Positions 8,729 through 17,127 of a stretch of 64,000 bases of DNA are shown here, one piece after another (position 1 is the first letter of the stretch; each line of letters starts with the position of its first letter). The notes below the pieces were generated by a model. The model ran no database searches. It was not told where the DNA came from and saw only the letters and a list, made by a program, of their open reading frames with translations. Source of the stretch: Streptomyces malaysiense (GTDB lineage: Bacteria > Actinomycetota > Actinomycetes > Streptomycetales > Streptomycetaceae); assembly GCF_000980885.2 (NCBI RefSeq), contig NZ_LBDA02000007.1, positions 62,001 through 126,000 of the forward strand, given 5' to 3'. Position numbers and translations under genes: made by a program.

Positions 8729-8792
8729 GGGGTACGGACTCCTTGCGGGGAAGAACTGGGAGAGGGGGAGGTCGGGCCGGGGGAGCGTCGGG

Positions 8793-9581
8793 TCAGCTCA
8801 GGGAGCCGTACAGCTCCGGGCGACGGTCCTTCAGGTAGGGGTTGGCCTCGCGGGAGGCGGCCAGGAAGGCCGGGTCGGCGTCGGCGAACACCAGTTGCTC
8901 GGCGCGTCCCGCACGGGTCCGCGGGACGCCGTCGGGACCGGCGAGGACGGAGAGGCCGACGAACTCGAACTCCCCTTCCTGGCCGACCCGGTTGACGTAC
9001 GCGACGTACATCTGGTTCTCGAAGGCGCGCACCGGGATCATGGCCTCGGCGACGAACTGGTACGGGTGCATCTGCGCGGTCGGGACCAGCAGCAGGTCGG
9101 TGCCGGCGAGGGCGTGGGCCCGGACGTTCTCCGGGAACTCGACGTCGTAGCAGATCAGCAGGCCGACGGTGAGGCCGTTCAGCTCGGCCTGTACGACCTG
9201 GCGCTCGCCCGGGGTGAAGTGGTCGCGCTCGAAGCAGCCGAACAGGTGGGTCTTGCGGTAGTTCGCGAGCCGGGTGCCGTCGGCGGAGATCAGCTGGGCG
9301 GAGTTGTGGACCGTGTCGCCGTCGCGCTCGGGGTAGCCGTAGGCGATCGCGACTCCGTGCCGGACGGCGGTCCGGGCGATCGCGGCGGCGCAGGCGCCGT
9401 CGGCGGGCTCGGCGAGGCGGCCGATCTCGTCGCCGATCGCGTAACCGGTGAGGAACATCTCGGGTGCGGTCAGCAGCGCGGCGCCCGCGGCGGCGGCCCG
9501 GCCCGCGGCCTCGTCCAGCACCGCGAGGTTCTCGGTGACGGAGCCGGGGTGGCCGGAGCTCTGGAGCAGGGCGGTGCGCAT
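8793..9581 (-). CDS. davA: 5-aminopentanamidase (nitrilase superfamily)
   Basis: A 262-residue carbon-nitrogen hydrolase with the complete nitrilase triad: Glu41 in APEMFLTGY, Lys110 in NYRKTHLFG and Cys144 in LLICYDVEFPEN. It would cleave 5-aminopentanamide to 5-aminovalerate and ammonia, the second step of the lysine monooxygenase route, with DavB encoded 64 bases downstream. Length and motifs match P. putida DavA (about 264 residues). GGTGAGG ten bases before the ATG is a suitable ribosome binding site. The later steps (5-aminovalerate transaminase, glutarate semialdehyde dehydrogenase) are not in this window. No dedicated regulator is adjacent. Confidence 0.83.
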   Translation of the reverse strand: MRTALLQSSGHPGSVTENLAVLDEAAGRAAAAGAALLTAPEMFLTGYAIGDEIGRLAEPADGACAAAIARTAVRHGVAIAYGYPERDGDTVHNSAQLISADGTRLANYRKTHLFGCFERDHFTPGERQVVQAELNGLTVGLLICYDVEFPENVRAHALAGTDLLLVPTAQMHPYQFVAEAMIPVRAFENQMYVAYVNRVGQEGEFEFVGLSVLAGPDGVPRTRAGRAEQLVFADADPAFLAASREANPYLKDRRPELYGSLS

Positions 9582-9786
9582 GCGTCTACCTCACCGGTCA
9601 CGGAGGGGGTTCGGGGTCAGATAGACGGTACGGTCGGCGCGCTCGGCCGGACAAGGAGCAGCCGTTGCGCGCCGGTGCGCGGTTCGTTGCGTGCGAGGGC
9701 GGCGGGGCGGCGATTCGTTGCGCGACCGCGCCGGAGTGCCGCCTGGGGGCGCTGTGCGGGCGCCCCCGTGCGCTTCGGGGCCCGCG

Positions 9787-10452
9787 CTACTTGCCGGTGC
9801 CGACCGGGTCGACGGTGATGCCGGGGCCGCTGCCGTCGGTGACGGGGACGTTGATGCCGGCGTTCAGGGTCGTGGAGTGGGTCTCGTTCGGCGGGGTGAC
9901 GACGAGCTGGGTGAAGGTCTCCCCGGAGCCGCCGGAGTTGTTCGGCGGGTAGTGCAGGGTGAAGCGGGTCTCGGCGCCCGGCTGGAGGGTGACGGTGGGG
10001 GCGGCGAGCTTGCTGCGGGAGGCGCTGACCGTGCCGTCCTTGCCCTTCAGGTCGACGCCCGGGAAGCCGTGCAGGGTGCAGTTGGCCGAGCCGGTGTTCT
10101 TCATGTTGACGATCAGCTCGCCCTCGCCCATGCCGCCGGAGGTGCTGAAGGCCAGGTGGGCGGTGGTGCAGCCGGTGCCGGAGGCGCGACCGGAGCCGGT
10201 GGGGCCGTTCGCGGAGCCCGGTCCGCCGCCGTTCTGGCCGGTGGAGCCGGACCCCGAGGAGGCGGTGGAGCCCGTCGAGCCGCCGGTGCCGCCGTCACCG
10301 CCGGAGCCCTGCGCACCCGAGGTGTCCGAGGCGGTGCTGCTCGGCGAGGACGAGTCGCTGCCGCCGGAGTTGTCGTCGCTGCTCCCGCAGGCGGTGAGCG
10401 ACAGGCCCGCGACGACCGCGACGGCGAGCAGCGAGATCTTCTGGACGCGCAT
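9787..10452 (-). CDS. DUF4232 domain lipoprotein
   Basis: A 221-residue predicted lipoprotein. The signal peptide ends in the lipobox LTAC, with Cys22 as lipidation site. Residues 23-93 are a Ser/Gly/Thr spacer of very low complexity. The C-terminal beta-rich domain (about residues 94-221) begins GCTTAHLAFS and includes VNMKNTGSANCTLHGFPGV, typical of DUF4232, with two cysteines (about residues 95 and 123) likely forming a disulfide. It sits outside the membrane; function unknown. It lies 101 bases after cvnC on the same strand, in the place where a conservon normally has its GTPase gene. A link to signalling is possible but unproven. Confidence 0.8.
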   Translation of the reverse strand: MRVQKISLLAVAVVAGLSLTACGSSDDNSGGSDSSSPSSTASDTSGAQGSGGDGGTGGSTGSTASSGSGSTGQNGGGPGSANGPTGSGRASGTGCTTAHLAFSTSGGMGEGELIVNMKNTGSANCTLHGFPGVDLKGKDGTVSASRSKLAAPTVTLQPGAETRFTLHYPPNNSGGSGETFTQLVVTPPNETHSTTLNAGINVPVTDGSGPGITVDPVGTGK

Positions 10453-10553
10453 GATTCCCCTTAGAACTACGGCTGACGTGCTGTTCCCTGAGACAGCCGG
10501 GGTGGATCAGGGGTTCCGGCGAACGCCGGTCCCCTACATGGCTGTTACAAACA

Positions 10554-10937
10554 CTAGATCTCGCGCAGCCGGTCGACGATCTCCCGGAGCAGCCCGGGGT
10601 CGGCGCCGGGACCGCCGGCCGGGTCGCGGCGGGGCGCGGTGACGCGGACGAGGCCCGCCTCGGCCAGGTCGCCGAGCAGCACCCGCACCACGGTCAGGGG
10701 CAGGTCGGCGTCGGCGGCCAGCTCGGCGACCGGGCGCGGGCCGCGCCGTACCAGCTCCAGCAGGGCGGCGCTCGCGTGGTCGACACCGGCCTCCGTCGCG
10801 TCCGCCGTCTCCACGGCGGTGACCCGGGACATCAGGTCGATGGAATGCCGGTCCGAGGGCCGGGTGCGGCCCCGGGTCACGGTGTAGGGCCGCACCATCG
10901 ACCCGGTCTCGTCCTCGTACCAGTGCTCGTCGCTCAC
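10554..10937 (-). CDS. conservon protein CvnC (DUF742)
   Basis: A 127-residue DUF742 protein. VRPYTVTRGRTRP near residues 12-24 is the family hallmark, followed by a winged-helix-like segment (LELVRRGPRPVAELAADADL, then TVVRVLLGDLAEAGLVRV). In conservons this protein works with CvnB and a GTPase downstream of the CvnA sensor. I chose the GTG at 10937 because it starts just after the cvnB stop (7-base gap) and gives the family length; the open frame extends further but into cvnB. No DUF742-linked GTPase gene follows. Confidence 0.85.
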   Translation of the reverse strand: MSDEHWYEDETGSMVRPYTVTRGRTRPSDRHSIDLMSRVTAVETADATEAGVDHASAALLELVRRGPRPVAELAADADLPLTVVRVLLGDLAEAGLVRVTAPRRDPAGGPGADPGLLREIVDRLREI

Positions 10938-10944
10938 GGCGGGA

Positions 10945-11382
10945 TCATGGGGTGGCACGGGCTGCCGCGTCCAGATGACTGCCGAGGCGGCGGACCAGCA
11001 GGGCCATCTCGTGGGCGAGCTGGCCGACGTCGGTGCCGGCCTCGCTGAGCACGGCGAGCCGGCTGCCGTGCCCGGCCGGGGTGATGAACAGGTAGGCATC
11101 GTCGAGCATCACCATGGTCTGGCGGACCTCGCCTGCGGTGAACCGCTCCCCCGCGGAGCGGGCGAGAGCGTGGAAGCCGGAGCAGACGGCGGCCAGGTGC
11201 TCGATGTCCTGCCGGGGCATGCCTTCGGAGCTGCTCAGCGCGAGGCCGTCGGCGGTCAGCAGCACGGCCTGGCGGACGTGGTCGGTGCGCGCCACGAGGT
11301 CGTCCAGCAGCCAGCCGAGGTCGGTGCCGGGTGTTCCGGCGGGTGCGGCGGGCTGGTCACGGGTCTGGTCGTCACCGTGCAT
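10945..11382 (-). CDS. conservon protein CvnB (roadblock/LC7 domain)
   Basis: A 145-residue roadblock/LC7 protein. Diagnostic blocks are LGWLLDDLVARTDHVRQAVLL, TADGLALSSSEG and AYLFITPAGHGSRLAVLSEA. Such proteins associate with Ras-like GTPases, acting as modulators at the membrane. The ATG at 11382 is preferred because it is preceded by GGGACGG at suitable distance; an ATG at 11409 lacks a ribosome binding site. The start overlaps the cvnA stop by 11 bases, so translation is probably coupled. Confidence 0.85.
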   Translation of the reverse strand: MHGDDQTRDQPAAPAGTPGTDLGWLLDDLVARTDHVRQAVLLTADGLALSSSEGMPRQDIEHLAAVCSGFHALARSAGERFTAGEVRQTMVMLDDAYLFITPAGHGSRLAVLSEAGTDVGQLAHEMALLVRRLGSHLDAAARATP

Positions 11383-14300
11383 CGTCGGTGTCCGTCCCTT
11401 CGTCGACATGGGTGTTCACGGTGTCGTCAGCGCCGGCCGCGGGCCGCGTGGGCATCCCCTTGCGCCCCTGGTCGAGCCCACGCTGGAACGCGCCGAAGAT
11501 CGCCCGCATCTCGTCGGCGCCGACCTCCCGCCGGCCGTCCTCCGCCTGGGCCCGCGGCTCGTCGCGCAACTGGTGCGCGAGGGAGGCCTGGCGGACACGG
11601 GTGGGGAGGCTGGGGGCGGCACCGTCGGCCGGGGGCTCGGACGGGACGCCGGCGCGCCTGGCGGGGAGGGGCGGGAGAGGGGCGCTCCCGGGGTCTGCGG
11701 GCACGACGTCGGTGGCACCGGGGGCGGGCGGGGAGGGGTGCGGAGGCTGCCGCGCGGCGCCGGCCCCGGACGGGTCGGAGCCCTTCGTGGGCAGGGACCC
11801 GGGCCGCGCGGGCCAGGTGGAACCGCCCGGCGACGGCGTCCGCGCGGCGGCGTCGGCATCCGGCGACGGTGTCACCGGCGATCCGGGCACGCCGGGCCCC
11901 GCCGCGGGCCGGGGCTCGGGCGCTCCCCGCCACGGAGCCCCCGCCCGGGAGGACGGCGCCCCCGGCACGGCGCCGGACGCGGGCGTACCCGGCCCCCGCC
12001 TCGACGGCAGGGGCTCGGACGGCACACCCCATCCGGCACCCGACTCGTGCGTACCCGGCCGCTCGGACCGCTCTCCCCACCCGGCTCCGGACGTACCCGG
12101 CCCCCCGGCCGACGAAGGCTCGGACCCCGCCGCGTCCCGCCCGGCACCCGGCTCGACCGAGGCCGGCCGCCCGGAAGACGCCTGCCACCCGGCACCGGCC
12201 CCGGACGAAACCGGCCCCCCGGACGGCACGGACTCAGGCCCCGCAGCATCCCGCCCGGCACCCGGCTCGACCGGACCCGCGCCCCCGGACGAAGCCCGCC
12301 GCCCGGACGGCATCGGGCCTTCGGCGCCGCCCCCGGGCGTACCGGACTCCCCCGTCGCCGGGGCCCAGGACGAGGCCGGGCCGCCGTTCACCGAGTCGTT
12401 CCCCCGCCGTGACGGCAGCGGTCGTGCCTCGCCGTGCTCCTCGGGCGGCAGCGGAACGCGCGCTCCCCCGTGCTCGGCTCCCGTGTGCTCGGGCCGTGCC
12501 CCGGTGGCCCCGGCCGGCGGTTCGGTGCCCGGTCGGGTGTCCGTCTCCACGGCCTCCGCCAGGATCGTCCGCGGGAGGAGGACCACCGCGGTCGTACCGC
12601 CGTACGGGGAGTCCCGGAGGGCGACCTCGATCCCGTGGCGGGCGGCCAGGCGGCCGACGACGTAGAGGCCGAGGCGGTCGTGGCGGGTGGGGTCGAAGGC
12701 GTCGGGGTCGGTGAGGGTGCGTTCGGCGTGGGCGTGGGCCTCGGCGTCGAGGCCGAGCCCGCGGTCGTCGATCTCCAGCACGAAGCCGCCGCCGACCCGC
12801 CCGGTGCGCAGCGTCACCTGGGTGTGCGGGGGCGAGAACACCGTGGCGTTCTCCAGGAGTTCGGCGAAGAGGTGGACGACGTCGGCGACCGCGTCCGCCG
12901 CGATCCCGGTGTCCGGCATCGGCGGCACCACCACCCGCGCGTAGTCCTCGATCTCGCCGACCGCCGAGGAGACGACCCGCGCGATGGGCACGGGCCGGCG
13001 CCAACGGCGTCCGGGCGCCGCGCCGGAGAGGATGATCAGGCTCTCCGCGTGCCGCCGCATACGGGTGGTGAGGTGGTCGATGCGGAACAGCTCGCGCAGG
13101 ACGTCGGGGTCCTCGGTACGCCGCTCCAGCGTGTCCACCAGCTTCAGCTGCCGGTGCACCAGCGCCTGGTTGCGCCGCGCGATGTTGAGCAGCACCGCGA
13201 ACAGGCCCCGGCGCAGGGTCGCCTGCTTCACCGCGGCCTCGATGGCGGCCAGGCGCGCGGTGTTGAAGGACCGGCCGACCTGCCCGATCTCGTCGTCGCG
13301 GTCCTCGGCGGTGGCGAGCGGCGGCGCCTCGGCCACCGCGTCCACCTCCGCACCGGCGCCCAAGCGGCGCATCACATCGGGGAGTTGTCGCCCGGCGAGT
13401 ACATCGGCGGCGTCCCGCAGGGCCTCCAGCCGGCGCGAGATGCGCCGCGCGCCGCGCACCGCGAACCACAGCGACAGCCCCGCGACGACCAGTCCGGCGC
13501 CACCGGCGATCGCCGCCTTCGTCAGCTCCCGGTAGGCGAACGCCCGCCCGCGCGCGGCGGAGTTGTCAGCGGCCTCGGTGCACAGGTCGCGGTACTGGCG
13601 GACGATCCGGTCGGCGGTCGAGCGCCAGCTGTCCGCCGCGACCGCCCGCGACGCCCCGCCCGCCCCGGCCCGCAGCAGCGCGTCCTCGCCCTGGTCCAGC
13701 GAGCGGTACAGCGCGCCGTTCTGGAACTTCTCGAACAGGGCCCGGGAGTCGGCGGGCAGGTCGGGCACATAGGTCTGCTGGAAGACGCGCCGGTCCTCGA
13801 CGGTCTGGGTGAGCGCGGCGTACTGGCCCGGGGTCAGGGTGGTGCCCGCCGCCCGCGCGCCGACGACCAGCGCGTCCTCGCGGGAGACGAACTCGCGCAC
13901 CCGGACCAGTTCGAGGACGGTCCGGCTCTCCCGGGCGAGCTGCCCCGCCTGGAGCGCGGTGAGCGTGGACTCCACGTCGAAGCCGGGCTCCACCAGCGCG
14001 CTGTACTGCTCGACCGCCTGGTCCCAGCTGATCTTCCGGGTGAGCACGCGCTGACGCAGCCCGTCGAGCCGGTCGGTGGCCGTGACCATCGCGTCCAGCG
14101 ACTGCCGCTGGCGCGCCGTGAGCCGGCTCCGGTCGCCGTCCCGGACCGCCTGCCGCATCGCGTCGACCACCTGGTCGGTGCGGCGCTGCTGGCCCAGCAG
14201 CTGCCCCGCCCCCGAGGCGTCCCGGCCGCCGGCGCCCAGGTAGGCGGCGGACAGCCGGCGCTCGATCTGGATCTGCCCGACCGCGGTGTCCACGGGCGTG

Positions 14301-14464
14301 CCGAAGTCGTGGTAGACCCCCTGGACGCGGATCAGCGCGCGCAGTTCCGCGGTGACCGACACCATGGCGAAGCCCCACAGCGCCATCAGGGCGACGGCCG
14401 GTGCGAGCGCGAGCGCCACGATCCGGGTGCGGACGGTGGTGGTACGGCCGAGGGACCAGCGCAT
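11372..14464 (-). CDS. conservon sensor kinase CvnA (nitrate/nitrite-sensing type)
   Basis: A 1030-residue membrane sensor. Transmembrane segments lie at about residues 14-36 and 316-338, bounding an extracytoplasmic helical domain of the NIT/nitrate-nitrite-sensor type. A HAMP-like stretch follows, then a dimerisation region with RIDHLTTRMRRHAE (candidate phosphoacceptor His464). A GHKL ATPase completes the kinase: N-box FAELLENATVFSPP (533-546), G1 LEIDDRGLGL (563-572) and G2 RLGLYVVGRLAARHG. Residues 640-1000 form a Pro/Gly/Ser/Ala tail of tandem-like low complexity (recurring GPVEPGAGRDAAG-like units), far longer than the kinase needs. It heads cvnA-cvnB-cvnC. The ligand is unknown despite the domain name. 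Confidence 0.88.
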   Translation of the reverse strand: MRWSLGRTTTVRTRIVALALAPAVALMALWGFAMVSVTAELRALIRVQGVYHDFGTPVDTAVGQIQIERRLSAAYLGAGGRDASGAGQLLGQQRRTDQVVDAMRQAVRDGDRSRLTARQRQSLDAMVTATDRLDGLRQRVLTRKISWDQAVEQYSALVEPGFDVESTLTALQAGQLARESRTVLELVRVREFVSREDALVVGARAAGTTLTPGQYAALTQTVEDRRVFQQTYVPDLPADSRALFEKFQNGALYRSLDQGEDALLRAGAGGASRAVAADSWRSTADRIVRQYRDLCTEAADNSAARGRAFAYRELTKAAIAGGAGLVVAGLSLWFAVRGARRISRRLEALRDAADVLAGRQLPDVMRRLGAGAEVDAVAEAPPLATAEDRDDEIGQVGRSFNTARLAAIEAAVKQATLRRGLFAVLLNIARRNQALVHRQLKLVDTLERRTEDPDVLRELFRIDHLTTRMRRHAESLIILSGAAPGRRWRRPVPIARVVSSAVGEIEDYARVVVPPMPDTGIAADAVADVVHLFAELLENATVFSPPHTQVTLRTGRVGGGFVLEIDDRGLGLDAEAHAHAERTLTDPDAFDPTRHDRLGLYVVGRLAARHGIEVALRDSPYGGTTAVVLLPRTILAEAVETDTRPGTEPPAGATGARPEHTGAEHGGARVPLPPEEHGEARPLPSRRGNDSVNGGPASSWAPATGESGTPGGGAEGPMPSGRRASSGGAGPVEPGAGRDAAGPESVPSGGPVSSGAGAGWQASSGRPASVEPGAGRDAAGSEPSSAGGPGTSGAGWGERSERPGTHESGAGWGVPSEPLPSRRGPGTPASGAVPGAPSSRAGAPWRGAPEPRPAAGPGVPGSPVTPSPDADAAARTPSPGGSTWPARPGSLPTKGSDPSGAGAARQPPHPSPPAPGATDVVPADPGSAPLPPLPARRAGVPSEPPADGAAPSLPTRVRQASLAHQLRDEPRAQAEDGRREVGADEMRAIFGAFQRGLDQGRKGMPTRPAAGADDTVNTHVDEGTDTDDAR

Positions 14465-14558
14465 GGAGGACCTACCGGTATTACCAGTCAGTAGAGAGCT
14501 CGCACAACTTACGGGACGGTCACCTCGAACCGCAACGCCGACCCCCGGTATCCCCAGG

Positions 14559-16028
14559 TCAGCTCAGAGGAAACGCAAAGGAAGCGAGGACCGCCGCATG
14601 GTCGGAGGGCCATTCGTTTTCGGCCACGTCCGGCCAAGGGCGGGGGTCACCGGTGACCACGGTGCGCGCGCTCCGCACGTTCAGGCCCCGGTGCAGGACG
14701 TAGTCGATCCGGTCCTGCGGCTCGGGCCGCCCGCTGCCGTCCTCGTGCACCGGGTGGATCGGCGACCAGGTGTGTCCGGGGACCGCCAGGGGGTCGGGGT
14801 GAGTCTGGCGGTAGGAGTCGGCGAGCCCCGCCTCCTCTGCGGCCTTCGTCACCGGCCACGCCACCTCGGGCCGGTCCAGGTGCGAGGGGCAGTTGAAGTC
14901 GCCGGTCAGGACCACCGGGACGCCCTCCTCGGAGGCCTTCTCGATCCGCTCCAGCGCCTCGCGCATCTGGGCGAGCCGCAGTTCCTCGTGGGCGATCAGC
15001 TCGGCCGCCGGCAGCCCGTCGAAGGCGGACTCGTAGGGCCCGTACGGCGTGTAGTGCAGATGGGCGGTCCACACGTCGACCGCGCGGCCGGGAGCGATCT
15101 GGACGCGGACGCCCGCGGCGCCGTAGAAGCCGACGTCCGGGTCGCCGAAGCGGGCGGTGATCGGGTGGCGGCTGATGACGCCGAGGTTCTCGCCGGCCCG
15201 GTGGTGGTGCCAGCCGAGGGCCTCGGCCAGTTCCTGGGCGGCGGTGCCCGCGGTCTCCTGGAGCCCGACGACGTCGGCCCCGCTGTCCAGGATCACCTTG
15301 ACCTGCTTGGCCCGGTGGTCGTCGATCGGCGCGCCGCCGAGCCAGAGGTTCCAGCTCATGACGGTCAGGGCGGGTGCGGTCATGGCCCTCAGCTCCTCGA
15401 CGGTGACGGGGGCCAGGCTGTCCCGCACGGTGCGGCCGGGCGCGGCGCCGATCGGGGCGAGGGAGGGCACGGCCAGCACCGCGCACCCGGCGGCCTCGGC
15501 GGAGGCCACGCCGGTCGCGGTGTCCTCGACGGCCACACAGGCCGCCGGCTCGACGCCGAGCGCACGGCAGGCGGCGAGGTAGGGCTCGGGGTCGGGCTTG
15601 GTGCGGGCGGTGTCGTCGGCCGTGACGGAGACCGCGAACCGGTGGGTGCCGAGGGCCTCGACGACGACGTCGGCGACCGCGCGCGGGGACGCGGTGACCA
15701 GGGCCGTCGGGACACCCTCGGCGGCCAGCGCGGCCAGCAGGGCGAGGGCGCCGGGGCGGGGCACGATCCCGGTGCGGACCCGGTCGGCGAACTCGCGGTG
15801 GAGTCCGGCTGCGAGGTGCCGGGCGGGCCGCCCGGTGGTGCGGGCGAGCCAGTCGGCGGTGTGTTCCACCGGGCGGCCGAGCACATCCGGCTGGTCGGCC
15901 TCGGTCAGCGGCCGGCCGGCGACGGCCTCGACCGCCTCCCACCACAGGCGCTCGGTGTCGACGAGCGTGCCGTCCATGTCGAACAGGACTGCCTGGAGCG
16001 GGAGCCGGGAGTTGTGGGGGGTGGTCAC
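14559..16028 (-). CDS. two-domain hydrolase: HAD phosphatase fused to EEP phosphodiesterase
   Basis: A 489-residue protein with two phosphoesterase domains. Residues 10-205 are a HAD hydrolase of the beta-phosphoglucomutase-like group: nucleophile/acid DMDGT (Asp17, Asp19), VTAS (111-114), Lys144 in RTKPDPEPYL, and VEDTATG (167-173). Residues 220-489 are an endonuclease/exonuclease/phosphatase domain: SWNLW (Asn227), LQE (Glu258), AHLH, GDFN (Asp377, Asn379), DRIDYV and SDH (His477). All catalytic residues are present in both. The joint is a short linker. An in-frame ATG at 15383 (residue 216) could also start the EEP domain alone. It is the last gene of the ABC importer operon, 13 bases after the ATPase, so it likely processes the imported phosphorylated compound. 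The substrate is unknown. Confidence 0.85.
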   Translation of the reverse strand: MTTPHNSRLPLQAVLFDMDGTLVDTERLWWEAVEAVAGRPLTEADQPDVLGRPVEHTADWLARTTGRPARHLAAGLHREFADRVRTGIVPRPGALALLAALAAEGVPTALVTASPRAVADVVVEALGTHRFAVSVTADDTARTKPDPEPYLAACRALGVEPAACVAVEDTATGVASAEAAGCAVLAVPSLAPIGAAPGRTVRDSLAPVTVEELRAMTAPALTVMSWNLWLGGAPIDDHRAKQVKVILDSGADVVGLQETAGTAAQELAEALGWHHHRAGENLGVISRHPITARFGDPDVGFYGAAGVRVQIAPGRAVDVWTAHLHYTPYGPYESAFDGLPAAELIAHEELRLAQMREALERIEKASEEGVPVVLTGDFNCPSHLDRPEVAWPVTKAAEEAGLADSYRQTHPDPLAVPGHTWSPIHPVHEDGSGRPEPQDRIDYVLHRGLNVRSARTVVTGDPRPWPDVAENEWPSDHAAVLASFAFPLS

Positions 16029-16041
16029 GTGGGGTCTGTCC

Positions 16042-17118
16042 TCAGTTCTCGGTGCGGGCGGCCACGAGCACGGGGCGCTCCGGCAGCGATGCGGTGACGG
16101 CGGCTCCGGCGCCCAGGCCCGCGGCCTCGTGCGCGGGCAGGTCGGCCTTGGCCTCGGTACCGTCGGCGAGCCGTACGGTGAGCCGGACGACCGCGCCGAG
16201 GAAGGCGGTGGCGACGACCCGGGCGCCGCCCCGCTCGTCGGCCCGCACCAGCAGGTTCTCCGGCCGCACCAGGACGTCCACCGCGCCGTCCGCCGCCTCG
16301 CCGTCGGCGGGCAGCCGCTGTCCGAGCACCTCGACGGTGCCGTCCTTCAGCTCGCCGGGGATCCGGCTCATGGTGCCGACGAACTCGGCGACGAAGGCGG
16401 TGGCGGGACGGCCGTACAACTCGGCCGGTTCGGCACACTGTTCGAGCCGGCCGGCGCGCATCACCGCGACCCGGTCGGCGACCGACAGGGCCTCCTCCTG
16501 GTCGTGGGTGACGAACAGCGTGGTGATGCCGAGTTCCTGCTGGAGCCGGCGGATCTCCTCGCGCAGGCTCAGCCGGACCTTGGCGTCCAGCGCGGACAGC
16601 GGCTCGTCGAGCAGCAGGACGCGGGGGCGCAGGGCGAGGGCACGGGCGAGCGCGATGCGCTGCTGCTGGCCGCCGGAGAGCTGGTGCGGGAAGCGCTCAC
16701 CCTTGTCGCCGAGGCCGACCAGTTCCAGCAACTCGGCAGCCCTGGCGCGACGTTCGGCAGCCCGGACACCCCGCATGCGCAGCCCGAAGGCCACGTTGTC
16801 GATGGCGTCGAGATGCGGGAAGAGACTGTACGACTGGAAGACCATCCCGGCGTCGCGGCGGTGGGCCGGCACCTGGGTGATGTCCCGGCCGTCCACCAGC
16901 ACCGCGCCGGAGTCGGGGTGTTCGAACCCGGCGAGCATGCGCAGGGCGGTGGTCTTGCCGCAGCCGGAGGGGCCGAGCAGGGCCAGGAACTCGCCCGGCC
17001 GGACGGTGAGGTCGAGTCCGTCGAGGGCGACGGTGGCACCGAACTCGCGGCGCAGGCCGCGGAATTCGACGGTCGCCGCCTGCTCGGTGGCGGTCTTCTC
17101 AAGTGTGGTGGCGGTCAT
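16042..17118 (-). CDS. ABC transporter ATP-binding protein (Fe3+/2-aminoethylphosphonate type)
   Basis: A 358-residue ATPase. Walker A GPSGCGKTT (49-57), Q-loop VFQSYSLFPH, signature LSGGQQQRIALARAL (147-161), Walker B VLLLDEPLSALD (168-179) and the switch histidine in FVTHDQEEAL are all intact. A C-terminal TOBE-like regulatory domain starts near residue 245. This architecture belongs to the spermidine/iron/phosphonate (PotA/FbpC/PhnT) group. It energises import through the two permeases just upstream in the operon (9-base gap) and is followed by the HAD-EEP hydrolase. Confidence 0.9.
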   Translation of the reverse strand: MTATTLEKTATEQAATVEFRGLRREFGATVALDGLDLTVRPGEFLALLGPSGCGKTTALRMLAGFEHPDSGAVLVDGRDITQVPAHRRDAGMVFQSYSLFPHLDAIDNVAFGLRMRGVRAAERRARAAELLELVGLGDKGERFPHQLSGGQQQRIALARALALRPRVLLLDEPLSALDAKVRLSLREEIRRLQQELGITTLFVTHDQEEALSVADRVAVMRAGRLEQCAEPAELYGRPATAFVAEFVGTMSRIPGELKDGTVEVLGQRLPADGEAADGAVDVLVRPENLLVRADERGGARVVATAFLGAVVRLTVRLADGTEAKADLPAHEAAGLGAGAAVTASLPERPVLVAARTEN

Positions 17119-17127
17119 GGTGTGTGG

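Noticed and set aside
7031..9581. Tryptophan 2-monooxygenase plus indoleacetamide hydrolase (auxin route)
   Set aside because: The amidase is nitrilase-type with DavA-like blocks, whereas indoleacetamide hydrolases are of the amidase-signature family; DavB blocks match better over the whole length.
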